Of a DNA stretch of 64,000 nucleotides, positions 10,664 to 21,952 are shown in pieces. Numbering within the stretch: position 1 is the stretch's first letter; every line of letters begins with the position of its first letter. Source of the stretch: Cercophora sp. LCS_1 (taxonomy: Eukaryota > Ascomycota > Sordariomycetes > Sordariales > Lasiosphaeriaceae); NCBI GenBank assembly GCA_036250225.1, contig JAPZLL010000006.1, positions 930,001 to 994,000 on the forward strand. The letters run 5' to 3'. The position numbers were made by a program, and so were the translations under genes. The notes beneath the pieces were generated by a model that did not search any database, was not told where the DNA came from, and was given only the letters and a program-made list of their open reading frames with translations.

Positions 10664-13492
10664 ATGCGCCGGGCTACCTTTATATGTCGGCCGTGTTTGG
10701 CTTTGATCCGTCGGCAACAACCCGCGCCAGCCCGCGGCCCGGCTCCCCTCGCTTTTGCGACGACCGCAAGACGCAGAAACGGCGAAGGAGTCTCCTACAA
10801 GACGGAAGAGTTGGCCGATGCCACGCACCAGACTCGCCCTCCACAGTTGGAAAAAACCATTGAAGACCCATTGGGCAAGCAAACCACGACCCTAGATGAC
10901 GCTGCGGAAGATCTGTTACAAGATGAATACGACGAAATTTACGCGGCATTGGTCGCCACCTCACGAAAACCTCGCGCACAAAATCGCAGGACCAACGTGT
11001 CTATACCCAAGCCCAAGCCCGAGAATAAGCCTACCAGCGCAGAGAAGTGGGACAAACCAATATCCTCACAGCTCAAGGTACGGAAAAGACAACGGTGGAA
11101 GGATTGGCAGAATCGATACAAGGGCGCCTTGACGAAGATCAGACAAGCGAAGAAGGAAAACAAACCCTTGGACACTTGTTTGACGTCCAAAAAAAGGCTT
11201 ATGAAGCTTTATAAGACCCTCAAAGAACTTCTCGACTGCGATGATGTCGACGCAATGAGAAAGCAGTGGTTCCGAACCGTACCCGTGGCCCAACGTTGGG
11301 GGTTTTGGCCGAAAATCATGGCCGCCGCCCTCGACCACGCACCTACAAGGGCTCACGAGGTGTTGGAAGCTACTTATGAGTATCAGGTCAGCTCACGCCA
11401 CACGATAGGCGACACCTTGTATTTCTTGTCTCGGGAGGTGTATTCTGGGCTGCCCCAAAAACAGCGGCGGGCTTATCGCACCAAGCTCGGTCACCTCGTC
11501 CTCTACCTGCTTCGCAGCACGCCCAAGGGATATCTTGAAATCCCCCAGTCCACCATGTTCACTCTTACCCAGATCAGGGATGCACAGCTCGTGGCTGAGC
11601 TTTACAGGAAGCTGCGGGAGTACGGACAAAATGTTTCTGGCTTCACCAAGTTGCACGTTGTGAGCTCCCTCGCACTGGCAGGAGACCCGAAACTGAAGGA
11701 CATGGCGTTGGATGTCCTTGAGGATCTTATCAGGGTCGACATGACGCCAGACTTGGACTCGCCGCCCGTTGCCGCAGCGGCCACCACCATCGTAACCGGC
11801 GCGAAAGAAGAGATGCTAGCCTCTTCGCTAACTCAAACCGCGTACAACATCATCATGAGGTTGTCGGATATCGGCTTGAGACTCAACATGTATACCTGCA
11901 CCGCAATCATTCAGGTGTTCTGCCTCAACGGGGAGATGGAAAAGGCATGGAAAGTCTACGACTATGTCGCCAGCCAGGGCAACGTTGCGGACAACATCCT
12001 ACTCAGTACCCTGCTCCATGGAGCCAAGCGACAAGGAGATTTTAACTCTTTCTCGCGTGTTCTCCACAAGATGTCGGAGTCCAGGGTCACGCCAGACCCC
12101 ATTCTCTGCAACGACATTATGCACGCCATCCACTGGTTCTTCGTCAAGGAGAACGAGGAAGATCCCCACAAGACATACGGCGCATTACCTACTTTCTCTG
12201 TGGTGCTGCAGGTATACGCAAAGCTCTTCAAACTGGGCCCGCTTCAAAGTCTCCTTCCAATGCATAACCTCGCAGAGGCCATACAGAGCACGCCAGAACT
12301 CCCCTCATCACTCGGCAAGAACCAATGGCAGGACAGGATACAGTCTCTCCTTAGCACCCTTGATACCATCGCCCCGCCGGAACCTCTGGACCCAGGGGAC
12401 GACACACTCTCCATCGCCCTCTCCATTTACGTGCGCAGTCTTTCCAACCCTCTCCAGATCGTGACGTTTTATGCCCACTTCCGCAACCTCATCCAGAGCG
12501 ACAACGAGGCAGTTCTCGGCATCATCAACCAACGCCGAACCCTCGCCGGATCCGAAGTGAACCTTGGATCTCTCATCCACGACGCCGTCATCCACAGCCT
12601 CAACGCTTTTCCAGGCATGCTCCGGGCATCGTGTGACGTCATGCGTGACATGGAAACGCGCGACGACAACGGTGTCAGCGAGAATGGACAGGCTAAGAAC
12701 CGCCACCCTGCCCCCAGCGTTTACACATACAACCACCTTCTCCACTCGCTTGTCAGGGGCCTCCAATTCTCCGAGGCCGAGGCAATCCTCGACATGATGC
12801 GGACCCAGGGCATCATGCCCAACTCGGTGACCTGGAACATCATGATCAAGGGCTATGCGCGGAGCCAGAACGCACGAAAGACAATGCAAACGCTGCAGCG
12901 CATGGAGGAGGCCGGCTTTGCGCCCGATGAAGCCACAGCTAGGGCGCTTGGCCGTTTGAGAAATCGGGGCGAGTTGATGGACCTATTAGAGGAGCGCGCT
13001 AGGAAACGCGAAAAAGCCCAGCCCGGGATCGTTGAACACGCGAGCGAAGCTGCACGGGCCCACGAGCCGGAAGAGGAGCCAGCAAGTGATGTCAACACGG
13101 ACGAGTTGCTTCAAGGCGAGGAAGCCTTTTTGGCCATGGAGAGAGAGTTGGCTGAGAGGACGCACAGCGAGCGCCGGAATCAGAGCGGCGCAAGCTCAGA
13201 GAACCCATCCCCGAAGGGCCTAGCCCCGAAGAACCCAAGTTTAGAAGCCGAGGACGCGTTCCTGGATATGGAAAGAGAGCTGGCCGAGAAAGCGCACAGT
13301 GAGAGGTTGAAAAAGAGTGGCGCAAGCTCCAAGACACTCAGCGTGACGGGGCTGGCGAGGGAATTGGTACGAAAGAAAGCGGAACTGGCCGCAAAGGAAA
13401 TGGAGATATCGCAACTAGAACAGGACCTGGTGCTCAAGGGGATGGAGAGCAAGGCAGCTCACACGAAACCGAAACCGCGGGGGCAAGATTAA
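10664..13492 (+). CDS. Large pentatricopeptide-repeat protein, probably mitochondrial
   Basis: Intronless, 942 residues. The N-terminus (MRRATFICRPCLALIRRQQ) is Arg-rich without acidic residues, as in a mitochondrial presequence. Recognisable PPR units include NMYTCTAIIQVFCLNGEMEK (about residue 408), the next unit beginning DNILLSTLLHGAKRQGD, and a C-terminal pair, SVYTYNHLLHSLVRGLQ and SVTWNIMIKGYARSQNAR (about 685-760). PPR proteins bind organellar RNA and control its processing, stability or translation. In Neurospora the PPR protein CYA-5 acts on cox1 expression; I cannot say that this is its orthologue. The C-terminal 130 residues are charged coiled coil and contain a 44-codon tandem duplication (separate entry). 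The ATG at 10664 is the first in frame. Confidence 0.9.
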   Translation: MRRATFICRPCLALIRRQQPAPARGPAPLAFATTARRRNGEGVSYKTEELADATHQTRPPQLEKTIEDPLGKQTTTLDDAAEDLLQDEYDEIYAALVATSRKPRAQNRRTNVSIPKPKPENKPTSAEKWDKPISSQLKVRKRQRWKDWQNRYKGALTKIRQAKKENKPLDTCLTSKKRLMKLYKTLKELLDCDDVDAMRKQWFRTVPVAQRWGFWPKIMAAALDHAPTRAHEVLEATYEYQVSSRHTIGDTLYFLSREVYSGLPQKQRRAYRTKLGHLVLYLLRSTPKGYLEIPQSTMFTLTQIRDAQLVAELYRKLREYGQNVSGFTKLHVVSSLALAGDPKLKDMALDVLEDLIRVDMTPDLDSPPVAAAATTIVTGAKEEMLASSLTQTAYNIIMRLSDIGLRLNMYTCTAIIQVFCLNGEMEKAWKVYDYVASQGNVADNILLSTLLHGAKRQGDFNSFSRVLHKMSESRVTPDPILCNDIMHAIHWFFVKENEEDPHKTYGALPTFSVVLQVYAKLFKLGPLQSLLPMHNLAEAIQSTPELPSSLGKNQWQDRIQSLLSTLDTIAPPEPLDPGDDTLSIALSIYVRSLSNPLQIVTFYAHFRNLIQSDNEAVLGIINQRRTLAGSEVNLGSLIHDAVIHSLNAFPGMLRASCDVMRDMETRDDNGVSENGQAKNRHPAPSVYTYNHLLHSLVRGLQFSEAEAILDMMRTQGIMPNSVTWNIMIKGYARSQNARKTMQTLQRMEEAGFAPDEATARALGRLRNRGELMDLLEERARKREKAQPGIVEHASEAARAHEPEEEPASDVNTDELLQGEEAFLAMERELAERTHSERRNQSGASSENPSPKGLAPKNPSLEAEDAFLDMERELAEKAHSERLKKSGASSKTLSVTGLARELVRKKAELAAKEMEISQLEQDLVLKGMESKAAHTKPKPRGQD
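13118..13363 (+). repeat. 44-codon tandem duplication inside the PPR gene
   Basis: Two copies are offset by 132 nt. Copy 1 encodes EEAFLAMERELAERTHSER followed by SGASSENPSPKGLA; copy 2 encodes EDAFLDMERELAEKAHSER followed by SGASSKTLSVTGLA. The exact multiple of three keeps the frame. Divergence between copies suggests the duplication is not recent. Confidence 0.8.
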
Positions 13493-14283
13493 CCCAGCTA
13501 CCGACGTTCGCTAGTCAGGCGTTATGACCTCTGGTCCATGAGGCCCGTCAGCCGCTGCGAGCTGCGGGTCAGAAGGCCGATCAACCGTCGCGGCTACGGA
13601 GGACCACAGTCTTATTCGACGGCAACGGGCCTCGTTCAACGCAAATCACCAACCGGTCTCGCCCAACGCGGCACGCGAATGGAACGGATGGGACCTGCCC
13701 GACATCTCTGGACGATTTGTCAACAAACATACGCTGGCAATCCGAGCGGTCCGTCGCGCTGAACCAACGCAAAGCCGTCGCCGCTTGACTGCACCTCCAG
13801 CAGGTGAAGCAGGTAACCACAGACGGCACAGGTAAGACAGCCTTGCGCCCGAAGTCATCCCCATCGGAGACAACGAGTTCGGTGGACTTTGGCCATAAAA
13901 ACTCGACTCCGCTTCCTCAATCCACCGCACTGTACACTAATACGACACATACGATCATGATTGGTGTCTGCGGACGGAGATACACATGTGCTCCGACATC
14001 ATAACCTTGTATAGTAGATGATAGATACTATGAACATATCTTCACCACCAGCCGGTAGTAGAACAGGCCACGATGAGGTCAACACCCCAGCACCAATGCC
14101 CGTGGTTCTCAACATCGTCGATGTTTGGCCATCTTGATGTCCAATCCCACCCCGTCAACACTTTCAATGGGTATGTATTGTACATCGTCAAACTCATCAA
14201 CCCCAACTCATCCCATGAAACTCCGTCGCCGTCAAAGACCCCAAACGCCATTCTCCAAGCCACCCAGTGAAACAGAAAACCCC
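13493..14283. other. convergent intergenic region
   Basis: This spans the 3' ends of the PPR gene and the small membrane-protein gene. I see no open frame with a domain and no repeat. Confidence 0.5.
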
Positions 14284-15004
14284 CTAGTTAATCACAAAGT
14301 CCCTCCTTGTTCTCCTCCGCTTCTCCATAGTGGCCCTTCGCTGTCGTTTCCTAAAACACCAGCTCACCAGTGCTAACGCAATGACGGATGGCACGCCAAT
14401 CGCCACTCCAAGCCCAATAGCCAGCGACCTGTTGACCCCAGATCCAGATCCACCACCTCCCCCATAATCCACCAAAGTTGGCGTCTATAATCCTCATCAG
14501 CCTTAGTACTCCTCAACAATCACAGCAACTTACCGGAGTAGCCCCAGTCTGCGTGTTCCTGATCGCCTCCCCAATCTTGAAAAAGGGCGATTTCGCCAAC
14601 ACCGGCGCACTCCCGCCGTCCCAACTCACCGGCCTCAGCTCCAGCTGATACATGCCCTCCGTCGCATGACGCAGCGGATACGGCACCCCAGTCCAGGAGA
14701 ACGAGTTACCCTTAACGTCAACTACCAAACATGTAAGTCCAAACTCATCAACCTCCCAAGCCTCGGGCCAAAACCCACCTGTCACATTGGCCTTGTACGC
14801 CGTCGCCTTGACACCATCGCCGCCCTTCTCAATCAACTGCGCCGTGACACACAAGGGATAGTACTTTTCCTCCACACCAGTCCACTTCAACCCAAGCGTC
14901 GATCCTGCCGTAACCTCGCCAAACCCATTTGTAAAGCCCGCCGTCGCCTGGCCCAGCAATGCAACCAAAACCAAGCTTCGCGCCCACCCAAGCAAGTTCG
15001 TCAT
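14284..15004 (-). CDS. Secreted-type single-pass membrane protein of unknown function
   Basis: Three exons, 15004-14779, 14721-14534 and 14484-14284, give 204 residues. A signal peptide (MTNLLGWARSLVLVALLGQ, cleavage near residue 23) leads a Ser/Thr-modest ectodomain with the fungal pattern KWTGVEEKYYPLCVTAQLI and SFSWTGVPYPLRHATEGMYQ. A Gly/Ser linker precedes one transmembrane helix (LAIGLGVAIGVPSVIALALV, about residues 159-178) and a strongly basic cytosolic tail (FRKRQRR, EKRRRTRRD). It is therefore a type I plasma-membrane or endomembrane protein. The last intron (14533-14485) has a GTAAGT donor. The first (14778-14722) is 57 nt and in frame, so its retention would add 19 residues. The family is a common uncharacterised Pezizomycotina type. 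Confidence 0.78.
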
Positions 15005-18000
15005 CGCAATCGTTGGGATGTCGTCGCGGCCACGCGGCGCCGCATGATGCGCCCCCGAACTCTCGGGGATATCGTTTTCGACAACAAAAAGACTCGGGTC
15101 TCCAGGACTTGGATGGTAAGAAAACGGGCAAAATGTAGGTCCGCGCCGCACTAATATACTCTCCAAGGACGAATCCTGTATATTAGGGAGGGTTGCACTC
15201 CCCCGGAGCCAAGACGGCGTGTCCAGGGACCAAAACGCTTGTGATTTTGGTTCGCCAAGAGCCGATCGCAAACGATCTCGCCCACGAGCGCAAAATAATG
15301 AGGCAGGTTACACAAGAGACAGCGTCAGACCAGAGAAAAGAGAGAAGCCAGAGAATATAAAGAGGCACTGTGGCCGACGCAGAATGAAATGGGGGTTGCA
15401 TAGGTAGCTCGGCACCGAGCCCAGACATGCTGCGGTCGAGTGTGCAGAAGGCCATCGTCCATCATATCTCGGCCCAAAAGGTCTCATTTCGATATTAAAA
15501 ATGCTGCCTGGTTGGTGGTTGGAGATTAGGATAAATGGCCTACTATATGGCGGGTTATTAACTGCTGCGCCGCAAACAGAATGGCGGGAGCAAAGTCCCT
15601 GTGACCTGTTAGCGAATTACCCGGCTCGCAACCTTGGCACTTTGGACTTCCGGACTGCAACGGGGTTGGTCATGAAGAAACAAAGACCGGCCGTCTTCAT
15701 ATCAGCCGTCTCCGGATCCACGTTCCACCGACCGTGATGCCATGCCATCTTGGCGGTCGTGGGTTCGGTGAGGACCGGGGAAGTGGAGACGCCGCCGCCC
15801 GGTGGCGGATCATCACCAGCAACGTCACGAAGCCGATTCCACACGAGCTTCCTTTTCCGGAAGCCACGAAACGATACCCTCCATGCTTTCCAGCCCTGTG
15901 TGACGCGGCCGGTGAGCTTGGCTTCATGGCTTCTTCATCGGATAGCCTCACTCACCAAACAACAGACGCGACGACGTCCGCTCCCCACACCCCGGCCCCC
16001 CGCCAAGAGACAAATCGATGAAGAAACCAGCCTCTCAGATGCGGTTCTGGTCTGCTAGCCTGTTTGTGCGCATAAAAACCAGCAGATAATCACCAGTCGG
16101 GGGGGTGGAGCGGCGTCGGAACCTGTGTCCCGAGTGGGACCTGGCCAGAGAGCTGATTCAGCGCCCATGGCCATGAGCTCTTCGGACCGTGGAAAAGTGC
16201 CCGACACGCCTCCGCACCGGAGCTACAAAAGGCAGAACATCCTCCGACGCGCCATCCCGCTCCTATTGTCGTGAAGGGGTCAGTATCTTGTGGATGTACG
16301 GACGTCTCAAAACGCCGACTTCGAAACGAAAGCAATGGCCGAGCCGAGTCGACGATGCGGTCTCGGCGGCACAGAGTTGGCGGAAGCTGGGCGTGGTGTT
16401 CGCATACGGAGGACTGGACTCGGAGCTGCCCCCATGATGTGGCCCGCCTTTCGATTCGACTGACACCCTTTGCGACGCACCGAATGTGACTTGTCGACGG
16501 ACCCCGATCAATCATTGCCCGAATTCATCCTTCCATGGGACCGGACCCAGACGGCATGGAGAGATGGTCAAGTCTGTTTTGAGACGGGTTGGGCATGGGG
16601 TCGGGTGTCGTTTCAACCACGTGGCCGTGTGCCAGATGCTGTGCAGAAGCATGCAATCAGCACCACATGCAAGGGCGGCAACCGAGAGAAGAGCCTATGC
16701 CTCGCGGCCGTGAGACGCGTTGTAAAAACATCTTAGGCGTGGTTCTACGCCGGCATCGGCTGACGGTTGACAGATTGACACGTGGATGACCTCGATCTCT
16801 GTTCATGATGATGGGCCTAAACATGGCTCTCATGTAGTCAGAGTTAACCTTGACCGTCAGCTACCGTTGGCCCCCAATCCTTCCCAATGTCCAGATTATC
16901 CTCATGGGTAAGGCTGCGTCGTCAACTGTGATACGTTGCCAATTAGCCCGCCGAAACAGTCCATCGAACGAGCACTGCACTCCTATCTCGAATGACCCTC
17001 CCAGCTTTCCGTCTGTCGAGGTATTGACCCCCGTGTCTGGCATTTAGAGGAATACCACCGAGAAAACGGGGACCAAGTACAGCTGCCGAGGCCATCCGAG
17101 GTCATGGATCGATCTGGACCATCATCCTTGGCCTTCCTCTGTCCATCACTCATCGCTGCGACTTCCCAATACGGATTGGTAGACGTCCCCCCGCTCCCGA
17201 TAGGCAGCCACTTCAACGAAGGCGGCCCGTCAAGCACTGTCATTGTTGCTCCCCACATCTCGTTCATCCCCTACAGGGCTCTTCAGTTCTCGTCCTCGTC
17301 TCGTGTCGTCGGGGGGATACCCGTCCCCGCCGCTCGGGTGGAATCAAGGTACCCTTTGCCCCTCAACCGAACCAGGAGCATCAACCACACCCCTCGAAGC
17401 GCATCCGCTCTGCATTGCTGGTGTGTTGGTGCCGAGTACAAGCACCAAGTATGAAGCTGCAATTCCGACACAAGACCGGGAAACCGTGCTGCTCTTTGGA
17501 GCGCCCAAGTGCGTTTCCGTTCCGTGCTTAGCAACGTGCCAGGGTTGACTCTGTTGGGATGGCTTGGCCTTGGCTGTACCTGAGCAACTTGACGCCAAGT
17601 CCCCGAATTGCGGAGGTAGGGGAGTTGATGGCTCTTGGAACCGCCTGGGCCCTTCGTGTCAGCTCTTGGGCGGACAGGGCCCCAATTGGAGGAACTCACA
17701 TCATCTAGCGTTTCGTGGGGCTCTGTAGCCGCGACCCAAAGTGGCGCATGCAGGGTGATGGGGATGAGTAAGAACCAGATGGGCGTTAGGATTGAGGTTG
17801 CGCTGGGCCCCTTTCGGTAGGATCGAGGCATCGGGAGCGAAAAAAAAACGCGGCTAGAAAGGGAAATGGCGATTTCGCCACCGTAAGAGTTCGCAGAGCT
17901 TGTTGTGCGTCTGGCGCGGGGGTTGACGCCATTGACAGCACGAGCATGCAGAGCTCGTATGGAAGCTATGGCGTTGAGCCGCAGCCAAACGCCCTGCTGT

Positions 18001-20046
18001 CGTTCGGGGCGGTTCAGTCGTTGAGACAAAGTCTACGTTGCAGGTAGGGCAGAATGTAAAACTGGGGCAGAGCGCGTGACCAATGAGCGCTCAAGCTTGT
18101 GACTTTGAGCAAGTGTGTGGGGGAACACTCCTTCCGTCTTCTTCCCATCATTAGGAGGGAAGCGTATTGGAAAGAATTATACTGCAGGCGCAACCGCGCT
18201 CCATCAAAAATCTGGAACCTAGCTGCCCAGGCGAGGGACTGGAACACAACCTGCACGTATTCCTCCGCCCCCAGCTTCCTCTCCAAGTAACTCGCTTTCT
18301 CAAGCCAAGAACAACACTCAAAGAGGAGCGGGACAGGTGCATCCAAGCTATGGGCTCACAGCCACGGAGTTGGCCCTCTGCCGTGGGTTGAGCGAGCGCT
18401 ACTGGACACCCCAAGTCTGAACTCGTCTGGGGTAATGCGGTAAGACGATGTTCCTGCACTCTGACACGCGTGCTGCGCCGCCGTCTAGCTAGAAAATACC
18501 TTGTAGGGTAATCGATAGTCGTTTCTGCACTCAGCCAACTAAGCATCGCTCTGGTAGTACTTGTGGCGGTCCAAGATCAGTAGCTTCACCTGCAAAGCGT
18601 CACACATCTCCCACGTCTTTTGTCAGCCTGCACACCGAAATACCTCCCGCTCGAAGAACGGATCCACGTCAAGCTTCTGAATTTAGCCGGTTGGGTTGCG
18701 TCGGCCAGCATGGAGTTGCTGATGTTTCTTTGACAGCAGGGAATGCGGATGCTAAAACACTTGATGCGGTCGGCCAACTTCGCCACGGGCTGGGTCCTAA
18801 AAGCTGCTGTCGTGTCTGCCTAATGAAAAGGATGGGGCTCACCGGGATGGGGATAGCTAGAGGTCGGGGATAGCTAACATTGACTAGTTTGACGAATGAA
18901 GGAAGCAAAGTTGACAACACCACTGTGTAGGACCCAGTGCACTGCAAAGCAACTCGGATCGCGCTCGGTTGCTTCTCCTAATGGGAATGGAAGCGAAGAA
19001 AAAGCACCATCATCTCCGTTTAGACAACAGAAGGCTTGCTTCCCACCGTTGCTCTGGGCAGCGAACACTGCCGACGCTTAGCGATGGCAAGACGTGGTGT
19101 TGAAGACCGTAAGGTACCGTCCCACAACAATGGCCCTTATGCATCGGGCTTTCCATTTCCGGGAAATGACCGAACGGTCACCGCTGTTTCGCATCTTTGA
19201 AAGGAATCTACTTTTCTTCACGATGCCGTTGCCACGGCCAATCGCAGGACGTCGTGGCGAATCATGTTAGCTCGCACATCCGTTTACCCCTGATCCGACC
19301 CAAACAACTCCTCCTGACTTACCAGGGTACCACCGTACGCCAGCCACGTCCACAAGAAAGCTTAAACCTGCCACCTCCAATCGCAATCAGCCTCGTGAAA
19401 TACGGCAAAGCTCAAGAGCCGCCTGTCGCCGCCTGCCCCAGCCAGGCTCGCATACAACCAAAGCCTGCCCGATTCAGCCCTCCCCGGGCGCCACTTCGGA
19501 CTTTTAGTCAACAGAGTCTCCGGGCCGGCAACCCCAAGTGACAAAGAGAGCCGGCCCCATGCGGCTGCTAGTGGGCAGTGCCGGTTAGCCGGCCGCCTGC
19601 TCTGAGCCACGAAAACAGCACGCACTGGCTCGACCCCGACATCCCACATAGTCAAACGGTACCCGGTATATATGCCGCAAACCGGGGCTCTCGTTCATGC
19701 CAGCATCGTTCTGAGCCGACTCGGGCTTGGTGGGACGAGATCCCGCAACTACCCTGACAAATGAGGTGTCTCTGTAGCCGGCCCGATCTACTCCCCAGCT
19801 GCTGTTGTCCACAGGCAGAGAACGAACAAGATCCTGTATTGGGGAAAGAACAAACAACCGATGTATCCTGTAAGAGTGACATCAACAGTTTAAAACACCT
19901 CATCTCCGGCACACAGGAAGAAGTTTCCCACGACTTGACCTGCTCACAAATCCCGTTTGGTCATTGGTGGGATTTTGCCCGAGGGAGGTATGTGTCAGCA
20001 CAGCAGAAGAGCGGGAAGGGCTCTCAAGACACCAAGTGCCTTGCAA

Positions 20047-20079
<33 letters not shown>

Positions 20080-21188
20080 CGATGCTAACCAAACCATAAC
20101 CCAATGATCCCATCCCTCCAAGGCGGAAGCCGTCCCCGAGGAATTGACGGATGGGGAACCTCGAGTTCTGCATACCATACTAGATGGGCGGGAGACGTCC
20201 GATGTTTTTTTTTGTCATTCATCCTGGACACCGAGGGGTGCCGTGGCGTGACATGCCAAGCAAAATGACACCCTTCACCACCAGAAACACAGATAGATGA
20301 TGACCAACCACAAGCCAAGAGCCCTCTGACTCTCTCAAGAAGTGACTGGAACAATGATCGCAAGAAAAAAAAAAACTAGATTATGCTTAAGGTATCATGA
20401 TAAATCGTACGTATGTACCTAATGTATTCTAAACTCCCGGTCCGTTTGATTTCCGTTTCTTGGCCATACCCTCCCTCCCAGACAGAAGAGTCCAGATGAC
20501 CCTTTTTGTGAATATCACAAATCAGGTGGCCACCATCTTCCAAAAAGCGCAAGCATCTCTCGTTGGATGGTTGCAGAAAAAGCAAGGAAAGGGAGAGAAA
20601 AAAAATGGCAACCAAATATATCTATCCAGCCAGACCAAGCAACGCCGACGCCTTACGCAAGCTGCAAGCCAGCCCTTCTCCCTCCCCCACCATCATGTCC
20701 AAAATGCGGCAAGCTTCGGATGCAGGCCGCACGCGAGGAGCGCCGCAGCACTGCATTGTTCCCCTCCCCCTCCCCCTCAAACCCCAAATCGCGCCCGAAA
20801 AAAAGGTTCCCCTCCCACAGAATCAGCGACTGCCCTGCCTGAGGGGCGCGCCAGAGCGGGCGCTGTTCCCCTCCATTTGCAGACCCCTCTTATTTGCAGA
20901 ATAAAAAAATTGACAAAGCGCCCTGCATTGCGGTCAAGCGCACTTCGGAGAAACCGAGAGAAACACAACCGGGCTCCGGGCGCCCGTACTGCGTTGTAGC
21001 TCCGCTCCGCGACCTGGCTCCTTCTCCGTGCCGCTGTTAGCGCCGCTCAGTTCCTACGGTTCCTGGAATGGGAGGATCGGGTGAGAAAGCGATGCTGCAG
21101 CGGGTCTGGATATCCGAGCGGGATTGGGGAAGGGGCGGGAGGATTAGGTAGGCTTCACTCATCCCGGCTTGTCTGTGCGCCCTTTGCT
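15005..21188. other. 6.2-kb stretch without a supportable protein gene
   Basis: Open frames up to 248 codons exist (minus strand 17283-18029), but overlapping frames on both strands look alike. None has a domain, a signal peptide or a convincing exon chain. The sequence is not AT-biased, so I see no sign of repeat-induced mutation. A TATAAA-like motif sits near 15356. The downstream part includes the bZIP 3' UTR. Non-coding RNA cannot be excluded. Confidence 0.5.
20049..20076 (+). repeat. (CA)14 microsatellite
   Basis: Uninterrupted CA dinucleotide run of 28 nt in the gene-poor region downstream of the bZIP gene. Confidence 0.95.
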
Positions 21189-21952
21189 TTAGAGCGTGTA
21201 GCCGGCCTGCATGTCTTGATAGACAAACATGTCCAGGTTGAGATCGTCGGCGGTGGTACTTGTTGGCATGCCGCCCATGGCCTGTGTGTAGGTGAGATCG
21301 GTCTGATAGCCCTGCTCCTTAAGCTGCGACGTCTTGAGCGAAATGTACTCGGCGTGCAGGGCTGCGTAGGCTTGGCCCAGGACGTCGTTGCGCTGCTTGG
21401 CCTCACTGAGCATCTGCTCGAGATCCTTTATCCTCTGGTCCTTGCGCTCGCGGTAGGCTCGCTGGGATGCGCGGTTTTGTGCCCGGCGACGCTGTTCACC
21501 AATTAGCCTCTGTTCTGCTCTGCTCGAGCGGGGTGCGCGAGAGAGGAAGGTCTCGGAGCTTCCTCGCTGTTTATTGGGGCGGCAGCAAGGGGTGGTGGGA
21601 AACACATACTGACAAAACGGAGGGAGGGGCGTTCTTGTAGCGGTTCTCCCGTTTCCTCTTGGCCGGCGCCTTTTGCTGGGGCTCCTGCGACGCGTCTTCC
21701 TCGTCCCGTTCTGGGCTGGGGTAGACATTGGAGATGCTGCTAAACTCTGCGCCGGGCATGTCGTACTGCAGCTGGCCGTCAGTCATGCGCTACTGCCATT
21801 GGCGCCATGAGAGGACTCACAATTGACCCGTTGGGACTTTGGGACTCGGATGTGTGCGAATCGAGATATGTCTGGTCCGCCTCCCCGTACATGTAGTAGA
21901 GTGAGCTCGAGCTCGATGGGGAGGGGACGTCAAAGCTGTTGAAGTCGTCCAT
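21189..21952 (-). CDS. bZIP transcription factor, AP-1/Yap-like
   Basis: Three exons, 21952-21821, 21771-21610 and 21491-21189, give 198 residues. The 118-nt intron 21609-21492 (GTATGT donor) falls exactly before the basic region, joining KNAPPSVLS to RRRAQNRASQRAYRERK. That basic region matches the fungal Yap consensus. A leucine-zipper coiled coil follows (KDLEQMLSEAKQRNDVLGQA). The N-terminus is acidic and Ser-rich (SESQSPNGS), with a basic stretch KAPAKRKRENRYK as likely NLS. The start at 21952 has a strong ACCATGG context; the frame is open to an ATG at 22168, which would add 72 residues. The intron 21820-21772 may end 6 nt later at a second AG without changing frame. Yap-type factors regulate stress or metabolic genes; the target set here is unknown. 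Confidence 0.87.

Noticed and set aside
17283..18029. 248-codon minus-strand frame in the 15-21 kb gap
   Set aside because: No recognisable domain, signal peptide or plausible exon partners. Overlapping plus-strand frames are equally open, so it looks like chance.
20041..20080. HT-repeat peptide encoded across the CA run
   Set aside because: It arises only from translating a microsatellite; no gene structure supports it.
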